NCBI RefSeq assembly: GCF_001640805.2
Contig: NC_066848.1
Location: forward strand, 25,248,144 to 25,312,143
Length of the DNA stretch: 64,000 nt
From: Lates calcarifer
Taxonomy: Eukaryota > Chordata > Actinopteri > Centropomidae
Direction of reading: 5' to 3'
The position numbers were made by a program, and so were the translations under genes. Below are positions 24,140 through 35,300 of this stretch, one piece after another. The stretch's first letter is position 1, and every line of letters begins with the position of its first letter. The notes below the pieces were generated by a model that was not told where the DNA came from, searched no databases, and saw only the letters and a program-made list of their open reading frames with translations.

Positions 24140-27100
24140 GGAATGATGACGTTGCATAGGTATGAATTCTGGCATGTTTCATAGATTGCATTTACACCTA
24201 ACCAAGGTCCAAACACCATGAGAGTCAGACTGCCTCTAGAAGTGGTCTGACAGATCTGATCACAAGTTTAGACCCTACACATGCATTTTGCCCTCTCTGG
24301 ATAAGATGCCTGGATAAAGATCACATTTTACAACCAGGTGTAAACAGGGTCAGAGAGTTTGTGCTGGGTTGGGAGCTCCTGTACTGGCTGTATGTGATAC
24401 TGTGCTATAAAAATAAACTTGACCTGACCTGAAATAAAACGACTGCTTTCCTTTGTGTTAGGTAAAGTTATTGTTTGATGACTGATTATACAAATTATAC
24501 TGTACAATGGACCAGTGTGCAACTACCACAGCTAAAGCTTCCTGCTGCTCCTCTGTATTCACACTGAATCAGCAAGTGAACATGCACCTAAAGGTGCCCT
24601 GTGGAGCCCTCTTCTAAACTAAAAGGTGTTATGTTTACATTCAGAGTTCTATCTCTGTCATGTGTATCCTTGAGGTTGAATAAATGTGTTGAATGAATTT
24701 CCCTCTTCATGGAACATTTGCAAAGCCAATTTTTAAAATACATGTGCATTAATTCTATTCATGTTTGCTTACTTTGTTTGTACGTTGCTATGTTTCTTGG
24801 CATGTAACTGCCAGACATAGCATAAAACAAACCTCCAGTACACATGCATTCACAGAACATGAATCATGAATGAAAAATAGTGCTCCATAGCACTGCTGGT
24901 GGTCACTCCACATGATACCTTTAAGGTACTGGGTTACAGTCAACTTTCATCCAGTAAGCTGATGAAAGAGCTTAGTAGATGAAATATTAAATGTTATAAA
25001 TGATCTTAAACGAGTTTGCTTTTGTCTGACTTGATCCTTCTTCCAGCAGCTCTGTTGCAGTCATTCTGACCCTGTCTCCACTCCAGTGCTTCCCCTAAGT
25101 TTCCATTTCTCAGTAGCAAATGTTCAGATTCCCAGTCTGCTGCTACAGTTCACACTCACAGACGCTGACTAAAACTGTCTTTGTCTGACCTCCCACACCC
25201 TGTAATTCTCTTAAGTGTTTGGGTTTAATCTTTTTAATACTATATCCTCTTTTACCTTTATTAGAGAAATGCCTGGGATTTATGTTTAGGACTTGTCACA
25301 AGACTGAAGATTGAAGTCAGACTAGAGTCAGTTTTATTTACTGTTATTTATGATTACCTGAAAATATTTATTAACTATTTAGATATAGATTAGAAGTTGA
25401 TTATAGTTTTTGTCCTCATTTTTCTGATTTAATGTGGTTTTCCACAGGTACTGTATACAGGTATGTGAAGCTATAACCAAACAATAATGACATGGACTTG
25501 GACTGTATTTATGCCGTGTGTGTCTCTGACTTGGGAGTAACATGCACACACCTCTGGTAGAAAAAACTATGGTGTGGATGCTGTTAATGGATTACTGTTC
25601 CTCAATTACAATCATGACCATGGTCTTCTTTGAAAAGACACTTTTTGAATTTTGAATTTTTTGAATTTTACATTCATACCATCCAGTCAGAATGACTATA
25701 AGACACACTGCAGCAAAATTACAGAAGCACAAATGTGGTATAAATGTATGTTTTCAGCCTTTTTGCCATAAAAAGAAAAGGTAATACAAGGCCTGTAGTG
25801 GGACCTTTTGTGTGGACTACACTTTCCAGCCATAACTACCAGTCTGTGTTAACAGCTCTTGCAGTGGTATGAGGATCTTTGAGGTGCTTTGCACAGATAA
25901 AATCAGGAGACTTTGAGCTTTCAAACAAAGTATAATTTGTTAACTAAGTAGCACTCCCAGGCCAAATCAGCAGGACAGTATATTTTTAAGTTTATGTGTG
26001 GTTTTACAAACCCACAAAATTCTCAAAATGACATTGAGTATGGCCAGAGGTTTTTGAGTTTTTCATCACAGGATCTCCTTCTAATAGAGATGCAACAAGG
26101 AGGCAGCCTTGATATTTTGACCAGAGTTCTTTTTCTTTTGCTGTAGTTCGTCAGGTTGCGCTCTGAAAAGCTGATCCACCCACAGGACACAGCCAGTGAC
26201 CACCCAAAGCCACTCAGAACTCATTGCTCAAGCCTACAGAGCTAAACCACATCCCCCAGGTCACATCTATATGGATGTGTAGGTGGAGAGTTGTAAGACT
26301 TCTGTTTGTATGCGCCTGTTCACATGACCTTTGATAGGGAAATGAATTCTAACAAAGAGTGGGTTCAGTTTCTGTCCTGCCAGTCCCCCAGGCAGATGAC
26401 TTGGGTTCAGGTGGGAGGAATGTACCATCATGACATCACAGTTTAGCATGCAGATTGTAAGAGCTGATTGTTTGAAGGAACTAAATCTGTGGCACATACC
26501 TGGTACAGGTGAGAACTCTGTGGAGAAGCTTCCAGATGCACAGGACTCTGAGATACAAAAATGGCATCACTAAATTACATTATATGTACATATATATATA
26601 TATATATAACATATATATAACTTAACAACAAATTTGTGTTTTCATCCAGTTCTACAAAATTGTAGCCACACCCTGGGGTGCCACATAAAGGTCTGGTCCC
26701 TGTGCACATGTATTCTTCCCACACCTGTCTGACATCACAGCTGTGGGAGCCTTATCTTTTAACTTTCTAAAACCTGACGTTCACACCACTTCACACTGCA
26801 GCTTCTTTTACATAGAGGCAGCGCTACACTGGCATGAAGACCCTTAAATACACCAACTTTACCTGCTCACACTAAGTCACTCAAAACTGGTGTAATGCTG
26901 CCACAGTGTGTGATTTTATACAGCATGTCGGCATCTGTCATTGTAAGGAGGGCCTCCTCAGTACCATGAATTGAGACTGAAAGGATCTGAGGCAGTTAGA
27001 AAAAAAGGCTCAATCAATGGCCTGAAAAAAGAGATGCAGTTGTGTTCTTATGTCCGAGGGGCATTGGTTTTTCCTGTAGTTTTTTTATTAGATGAAAAAC

Positions 27101-27215
27101 CCCACACAACCCCGATCACTCACACTTTGACACATTTTTAATTTCAATCAACTTCATTTAGCAGAAGTGTTTCAGATTAGAGCAAAGAGGAGGAAGAGAA
27201 GCAATTCATTAAAAC
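24140..27215. other. Intergenic stretch
   Basis: No exon, RNA gene or recognised element apart from a short (TA)n run near 26590-26610. Nothing here can be tied to the flanking AHNAK-like gene or exo1. Confidence 0.45.
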
Positions 27216-27219
27216 ACCT

Positions 27220-27545
27220 ACACCAATCAGCCACAACATTAAAACCACTGATAGGTGATGTGAATAACATTACCTTTAACTTTGATACATAACACCCAAT
27301 TTAACATTGTTGTAGACCAAGCACACTCCCCGCATGGCAAATGCACTCCCCAATGGCAGGGGCCTCCCCCAGCAGGATAGTGCTCCAACCACACCACAAA
27401 AACTGTTCAGAAATGGCTCAAGGAACACGACAAAGAGGTCTTGACCTGGCCTCCAAATCCCCCAGATCCAAATCTGATTCAACATCTGCGGGATGCACCT
27501 ACGCAATATTATGCAAGTGGTTTTAGTGTTGTGGCTGATCTGTGT
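27220..27545 (+). mobile_element. Internally deleted Tc1-like element with transposase 3' remnant
   Basis: It starts TACACCAATCAGCCACAAC and ends with the inverted GTTGTGGCTGATCTGTGT, so both termini are kept. Inside, on the + strand, the C-terminal end of a Tc1 transposase is still readable in pieces: LKEHDKEV, then LTWPPNPPDPNLIQHLRDAP, matching the family's WPPNSPDLNPIEHLWD block. About 1.2 kb of the normal element is missing, so it is non-autonomous. Confidence 0.8.
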
Positions 27546-28089
27546 TTATAGAAATGTTTGTGACTTTATATAATAAATCAGTAATGTTTGTCCATAATTT
27601 CACTTTCTGTGGTTCACTCCCAGCAGATGGATCTGCCCACATGAAGACTGTTTTTCCAGTCCCTATAAGAAGCACTGGTGCAGTCAGTGAGAGTGTGATA
27701 CATCTTTGATGTATGTGTAAGTATAGAGAAAGGTATGATGAAAGTTGCTGAGGTAGGAGTGGCTGTGAATCTGCCTTTAGATTTAGGTAGCCCAGCAAAG
27801 TTTCTCATACAGACTGACAGCATGACTGAGTGTCTAGAATCAGTTACAGTTATAAGCACGTTACCATACATAGAAAATAGCCAGGTGTTCACACTGTGAG
27901 TGAGAGGCTGCTGGTGATTTTGTTCATACATGTCTGTTAGCCGAAGGCTGCTTTTTCTTGAATCAAAGAGAGAGAGAAGAAAAAACATGGCTCCTCGATT
28001 AATGTTTCATTCACTGTCTGCACTTCAGGTCTAAACTTGTGCCTTTTAATGAATACCTGTGGAACAGTATTAAAGTCTGTGAAACAAAG

Positions 28090-28095
<6 letters not shown>

Positions 28096-28133
<38 letters not shown>
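28096..28133. repeat. (CA)n microsatellite
   Basis: About 19 uninterrupted CA units preceded by a TATA run. Confidence 0.95.
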
Positions 28134-28135
<2 letters not shown>

Positions 28136-28928
28136 GCTCTACTGTTACAACAGCACAAACGTTGTTTGCATCGGTCAGCTGAGCTGGTATGTTGTTTGCA
28201 GCAGAGGATTTGTTGTCCAGCCAATGATCAACATCCTCCTCATAGCAGAGCAGGCCTTCTCCTTAGTAAAAGCAAAATTCTTCTTTTATCAGCACTAAGC
28301 TGCAGCCTCTTGCATAAAACTTGGGGGTGGGGGAATGAGTGCATAGACATTGTCATTCCGGTTGTTGCATAGCACTGTTATCTGCTGAATGGTACCCATA
28401 GTGTAGAAAGGCATGTGGAGCATGTGGAGTAAACTGAGTTTTCTACAGCGCCATATGCTGTTCCAAGCTAGCGCTGAAACAAACACAGTAACACTGACAC
28501 AGGTTCATTCATTCAAGCCATGAAGTGTGCCAAGGGTTACATACCTCATGTTTGGTTACTCCTGAAACTAGTGGGCAGAAAGAGACACTACATCTAACAC
28601 CTCTAAAACCTGACCTGTCATATGGAAATAACTAAAGATTCAACCTGATATCACAACATCACTCAACAATATGTTGTGTTACTCCACGTCTCAATGAGGA
28701 TTGTAATTTAAAAAAAAAAAAAATCTAATATCATAGTTTGTGTGTGTATCATTCTTTTAGCAGTCTTTATTGAACACTATTTTGAGCAGTAGTTTCCTGT
28801 ACACTAATGAGTTACACAGAACAGCATCAAGGCAGGAGGTGATAACAGAAACATCCTGTTTAACTTGAGCCTTCAGTTTGAAGCAGCTGCAAAAAGCTTG
28901 ACTAGTCATGGTGTGAAGCTCATGTATG

Positions 28929-29210
28929 AACCAATCAGCCATAACATTTTGAAGTGAATAACACTGATCATCTTTTTTGTGGTGTGGTGGGAACATCATC
29001 CTGCTGGGGGAGGCCCCTGACATTGGGGAGTGTTGTTGCCATTGGAGGAGTGTGTGCTTGGTTTGTGACAGTATTTAGGTGGATGGTACGTGACAAAGTA
29101 ATGTCCAAATGAATGTTAGGACCAAAGGTTCCTCAGCAGAACATTGTGTTATAATGAAATGTTATTCACTTCATCCACCAGTGGTCATAATGTTACGGCT
29201 GATCGGTGTA
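28929..29210. mobile_element. Tc1-derived miniature element (same family as 4162-4657)
   Basis: The left end ACCAATCAGCCATAACATT and right end AATGTTACGGCTGATCGGTG are inverted copies of each other. The interior shares CCTGCTGGGGGAGGCCCCTG and TATTTAGGTGGATGGTACGT with the foldback element near 4.2 kb, but here only one arm is kept. The next 120 bases (29211-29330) repeat parts of it (GATGGGTGGTACATGTCAAG), suggesting a second overlapping fragment. Confidence 0.75.
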
Positions 29211-29330
29211 GATCAGAACCACTGACAGATGAAGTGGATGACATTGTTTGTTGTTGCCATGGGAAGTGGGAAGTCTGGGAACAATGTTTAGATGGGTGGT
29301 ACATGTCAAGTAAAATAAAGATGAATGTCA

Positions 29331-32235
29331 GGACTCATATGCATTGGTGACTTAAGTTGTATTTACTATATAATACTTCTTAATTTACAGGAAACTGTAG
29401 AGCCAGTGCGTTCACCCCAAAAAGATAATACTGGGTAAATATACAACAACATCATTGTGTTTCCTCTCCCCTGTCTCTGACTGTGAGGATGTGGTAAATA
29501 GGTGATGAGAAAACTTCCCTCCAAATAAGGTAGATAGATGCATGGCTACCACATACAGAGGCCTATATTACAGAGGCTGAATACATTTGATTATTTGGTA
29601 AAACCTGTTTATGTGAGATGCATAAGAAAATCAGGATATCTCAGCACAGTTAGGATTTAGATGCATATTGCAAAATGTGATCAAATGTGAGAGACGTTTT
29701 TTCACAGCTAAAAGGAGCATTAAAAAAGGTGTGACGTGTCTGTAATATTATTACCATTACTGCCGTTACAAACTTGTGGGCCTCACTGATTTGCATGATA
29801 GTGATCAAACCGTGGGTGTGCAGAGCAGCAGCTGTCAAGGGTTCCATGGACCTGACATGGTATTGTGGGTTATCAGTCATTGCTATAGTTGTAATACTGA
29901 CAATACACTGTATGTAACAAATGTTAATTATTATTTTTGAAAAAGCTGTTACATTACTTAATTAGATTAACTTATCTACTCATTTTGAATGTTATGATCT
30001 CTTTTCTAACTCAGTGCTGACACTTTGACAGATCCAGTTTAAGCTCCTCAGAGAGTCAGATTCCTCTACAGTATCCAGAAACAGTTGAACAGTTCTGTTT
30101 TCTGAACTGACTCATGGCAGTTTTCACCAAACGATTCAAACATCTCACTGGCTGTATGATTAAAAATGTCTTATCTATCTATAAATTCTGCCCCGGGGCA
30201 TGTATATACAACCTATCTTGTTTAATCGGTAAGAGTTATATAATGATGCACTTATCTGTGCGTGATTTATTTTGGATTGTTTGAAAAGTCAGAAGGACAA
30301 GTCTTGATACAGTTTCTGCTCATGTCATGTGTCCAAAAGGGAATGCTGAGAAACTGCATTCTTGGCACACTGCTGTGCAGTGAAGAGATTTCATTTCTCA
30401 CTGTTCAAGTCTTCAACATTGTTGGTTACACGTACACATGTATTTACTGTGGGTAAATACAGTCATATTGTACGGTTTTATGTCATGGAGGAACAACAGG
30501 CATCCCAATCATTCTGCATTTATTACATAGCAGTTACATTCCATACAAAACTGGATCATTGTAAATCTATCTTCATCACTTCTGCACAAGTATGTTCAAG
30601 AAGTATTGAATGAGTCAACTTGGGGTTATGAAATCATTACTTGTTAAGTAATCAGTCTACATGTTTAAGATCTATTCTCATCTCTTTTAGATTGCACATA
30701 AAAGATCCTGTTTATACAGAATAAAATAAAGCACCCATATGGCCTAATAACTCCTCAATCCCATATTGAGCAACAGTTTTCACTCCTGTATTAATTGCAG
30801 CCAAACAACTGTGGGTGGAGCACAGCAGGTACAATCTTGACAAAATAACAGTTGTGTCTTTAAGTATTAAAGTATTAAAGATTTTTTCAACTGGTCCAGG
30901 AACATGGAAATGTTTCCCTCAGTCTTCAGTGACAGTGGTTTTAATGTCCTCTTCATTACTATTTGTCATACTTGTGGATTTGTCATACAAATGTTTTTTT
31001 GTTAAAAAAAAAATGGGGGGGATGTGAATACACCGAGAAACAAGGACAATGTGTTCAGGCAGTATGGTGATGACTGGGATTGTGACACAATCACCTCAAA
31101 TACACTGCCATTGCCTCTTCACCTGTCCTTTAGGAGTACTGTGCCGTAGATTGTGTCCCAACTAGGAAGCACATGTGTCAAGATTAAAGCAGTCAGCGAG
31201 GCCACTGCCCCTTGAGCAATACTAAGTCAGGCTGGTTGAAAAGCGACTTCAGTATGCCTGGTATCTGGATTAGCTCAGGTATTCTGCCCCACAGCAACAC
31301 TGAGCAATGACTAGTGTAATAAAATTCCCTTGATACACATCCATCTTCTTTGACACTTCTACACTAGAGCAATCATTACTGACATTAAAGATAAAGCTCA
31401 TACAGAGAAGAAGGTCAACCTACTTTACATCTCTGCTCTTCAGGGGTGAAAGTATTCAGACCTTTTATCAAAGTGCCAATACAACAATTAAAACATACTG
31501 TAATACATGTAATAGTCCTGCATTCGAAATCCTATCAAAGTACAAAAGTATTATCAGCTACGTAATGTCAAAGTTAAAAAATGTATTCCACAGACAGGAT
31601 GCCCCTATGGGTCATATATAAAGTATAAAAATATAAAGTATCATTAAATGGATATACTCAATACACAGTACAGTGGTACATAGTTGCTCATTTAAGGGAA
31701 ACAAGTAAAGCTTTAGCTGCAAAACTCCTGAGTGGGTTTAGCTCAACTTGTCATCTTATAAGTCTCTTTAAAGTCACATCCAACTCTTCTTTTCAATTAT
31801 GTTGATGCTGATTGTGTTATAACAATATTATGAATTAGTTACAGTTAGGACTGACATATACATTTTTTGATAAAATAAACACATATTGTACTTTGTCTAT
31901 TAACAGTTCATCACTTTACAATTAAACCCACCCCCACCCTTCCAGCCACTTCTCAGTCCGACAGGTGAGGATACTCAACATGCCTCTGAAGACGTGACAA
32001 ACCAGCAGTCTTATCACCACATTCTTTGGCTTGCATGCAGGCAGGGAATTTTCAGTAAACACTCAAGTATGCATTGTGCATTTTGTACAGCCATCTTACT
32101 GTGACTTAATCTGACATTCTTTGACTGTTGTGTTGAAGCAACAGGTGGAGGATGTGATGCAGACACACATAAAGCAGCTTGTGTAGGAAACTCAAGACCC
32201 TGACCCCAAATACACTTGGATCAGAAGATAGTTGC
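29331..32235. other. Intergenic stretch left of exo1
   Basis: No supportable gene. An exon-like 44-base segment at 29391-29434 was considered and rejected. A dispersed repeat occupies 31440-31780. Confidence 0.45.
31440..31780. repeat. Teleost dispersed repeat (AAGTATTCAGACC type)
   Basis: GTGAAAGTATTCAGACCTTT at the left, followed by AAGTGCCAATACAACAATTA and AGTCCTGCATTCGAAATCCT, is the order of a familiar fish repeat consensus of stepwise AAAAGTA words. It is non-coding and probably the complement-type partner of the 22265-22560 family. Confidence 0.5.
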
Positions 32236-32241
32236 TTTATT
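32236..32241 (-). terminator. Polyadenylation signal of exo1
   Basis: AATAAA on the - strand about 120 bases past the stop codon of the terminal exo1 exon. Its position fits a short 3' UTR. Confidence 0.6.
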
Positions 32242-32357
32242 TAAACTATACACAAAGAAATACAAGTTGATGAGAAATCACTGACATACGTAGTATGTTT
32301 AAAAGCTTCACTTCCACACAGAGCACTCAGCACTGTGTAAAACCTTCAAAGCATCTA

Positions 32358-35300
32358 TCAGAGGCTGGTGATTGAGTTGTCTGTCTGAGGTGAGCTGGCC
32401 AACAGGTTGTCTCTGACTGGAGACATGGGCTTTGGCTTTCCTTCCTTAAAGGGAGACATCTTCTGGGTATGTCTGAAAAACAGAAGCAGTATGGTTAACT
32501 GCTACATAATTATCACGCTTGATTAGAACGATGGATGTGAAAACTCTTATTGAGTCATTAACAGTTGAGGCATTAACAGGGTAAAACAGGGTAATGAGCA
32601 CCTCCATCTAATAAAGCCATAAAGACTGCAGTGATTAATGTAAATAATCTTTAATGAAAAGATTCACCAGTTTTAACGACTCTGAAGTTGCCCAGGTTTA
32701 TGTAGACTGCTAGGTTCAACTTGTTTATTGAATGTTTACTTGGAATCAGCTTCAAATATCAATATATCACATATAATGACACACATCTAAACCTGGTGGG
32801 CTAACTTGTCAATGATAGAATGCTCCATTAACTTTCCTGAAAGTCTTTTAATGACTGGAGACTTTGAGTGTGAACATATCACAACTGACATATTTTAAAA
32901 TCTTTGGTCTGATCATCTTTTTTATGTTGCAAATACTGGACTTTTATGTTTATTTAGATTTTATTTAGGTTAATAAGGCTACTAGGTAGAGTGCACTCAG
33001 AGCACCATGACCAATTTAGTTAATCTAGAGAGAACATGCAGATTTTTCCAGTCAACCAAGGCGTTCTTTGGTTGAGTACAGTCCTTTGTGAAACATTAAA
33101 AGACTGTTTCAAACCGTTGGGTCATGTCACGACTGTTGATAACAGTCGCACAAGTAACAAAGCTGTTATTCAGTCAGGTTGTAACTAGCATCTAGTGTAG
33201 TTACCAGTGTATGTAGTAAAATCCAGTATATTGTATTTACTAAGACATGATTTTCAGGTAATTCATGTTGACAGGCAGTCAGAGGGAAAAGTATGCTCAA
33301 ATTTTCTATTCATTTGCAAAGTAAGCATTGAGTATTTCTCGTTTACTTTTTGAAGCTGAAGTTCTTCCAGAGGCTGCTGATGGTGGCCTGTGTACCAGCG
33401 TTGTTCTCATTATTGGGGGAGACTTTTTTCCCAGAACCCGCACTCTTCTTCCTCAGTCCACTGGCCCTCGCTAGGCCCAGTGTTTGCACCTTTGCTGCTT
33501 GACCCTGGCTGCTTGACTTTGGCTTTGACAGACCTGGAACCTGGAGGCAGAAAGACCATGTATAGGGGAAAAGAAGAAAACAGGAAAATACACAGTGCTG
33601 CTGCAAAATAATGCCTTAAACTTCATTATTTCTAAATTGTAAATGTAATAATCTGCTGCCATTCTAGACAGTGTGTCTGTGTTGTAGGGACTTAAGAGGC
33701 TTCCATATGGACTCAGTTTTCAAAAATCCTCAGTGAGTTGGTATGGAAAGATTTGTTATTGGTTACTGGCAGAGGAGGGGACAGACAGGGGGTTTAACTA
33801 CCTGAGACTCCATCAACATCTCTTGTTTTTAAAACCTACTTTGCTATATACAGTATGTTTGGAGTCATTGTTATCAAATATTATTTTGAGCAAAGATTTT
33901 CTTCTCTTTATAGGATAGTAGATAGTAGAGATGCAACATTTCTAAAACCTAGATTAAAACCATAATACAAACATCCCCAATCTCATTTTGTGATATGGGA
34001 AGACAGAACGACATCATCGTGGTGGTACCTGCTGAATTAATGAACAGTTTAGCTAGCCTAATCAATTTTCACAGTTAGTTTAACAGTTCATTTTACACCA
34101 GATTTTTCACAGACCACTTGTGCCAGAAAAGTCCTGTCTCAGATCAATGAGGTTAATGAACCAAAAATATTGATTTGATGCATAAAGATTTGAAGTTGGT
34201 CTCTCCTGTGATGAGGTGCCACAGGCTGCTGATCATTTCTTTAAAGAGGTGTCTCTGGTCTGGTCTGTTGAACAACAAAATCAAAGTTCACAGGTGGTTG
34301 TAGGGTGATTTTGTAGAGTTATTTGTGTTTTTCCTGACACACAGTTTTTGCTTGCAGTGAGGCCTGCAGAGAGCTCATCAACCAACAGAAAACATATCAG
34401 TGTAGCTGTTATGGAAGCAACTAGTTGCAGCTGATATGTCTAATGGTAAAGAAATAGTACAGAATTACAGTAAAAGTAAGAACCAAAAATTTGCAAAATG
34501 TTGAGTGTATCTCAGGCGCAATTTCACCTTTGATCTCAGAGTGCTGGGTTTCTTGTATACTTCTGTCGAGTGTGTGGGACTCTGTTCTGGCTCTGAATCT
34601 TTGTGTGAATTCATTTCCTGAGGAAACACATGAAAAAACTCACATAAAAACACAAAGCCAAGCAACACACACCCACTCATGAGCCATGAAACTCTGATGA
34701 TGATGTATGTGTGAAGGTTGACCCAGCTACAAGGGAAGTACAGACAGTTATGAGGGTGATGGAGATTTGTATAAACATACAGACACTGCATCCTCCTGGT
34801 AAGTGGGGACTTCCTCTTTATAGAAGGAAGTAAGGTAAGACTGGGAGGGCTGGGAGGGCTGGGAGAAGTAATCACTGTCCTGGGATGTAAGTGAGTCTGG
34901 GAGGTTGTACTTGTCATCTGTGTTTCCATCAGTGGAGGATGGACATGAGGAAGATGCATCTCCAGAGGGTATGTGGGTCTTTGGAGAAGAGGAAAAAGTC
35001 TCTTTCTTGTACTGAAATTGCTGCAGAGCGGCCAGGCCTGAGGTGGACTTCAGCGTTTTTGATTGTTCCATGGAAGAGGAGCTACCTGACCAGCTGAACA
35101 CCCTGAGGCCTTGACTGGCTGAACTGGGAGGTGTGGTGTTAGGTGATGGAGGTGGGCTGGGGGTATCCACAGATGGAAAAGTGGGAGCATCACTGTCACT
35201 GTTCTGGGTGCTGGAGGAGGACTTGTCCCGAGTGGGCTTCACACCATGAGGTATTTCCTCCTTAGTGCTCAAGACTGGCCACTGAACTTGAACTGCTGAA

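Noticed and set aside
29391..29434. Exon-like 44-base segment with TTTACAG before it and GTAAAT after it on the + strand
   Set aside because: It is isolated, has no partner exons or recognisable protein, and lies beside Tc1 debris.
34891..35097. 68-codon + strand frame inside exo1 exon 10
   Set aside because: It is a shadow of the exo1 coding strand without its own features.
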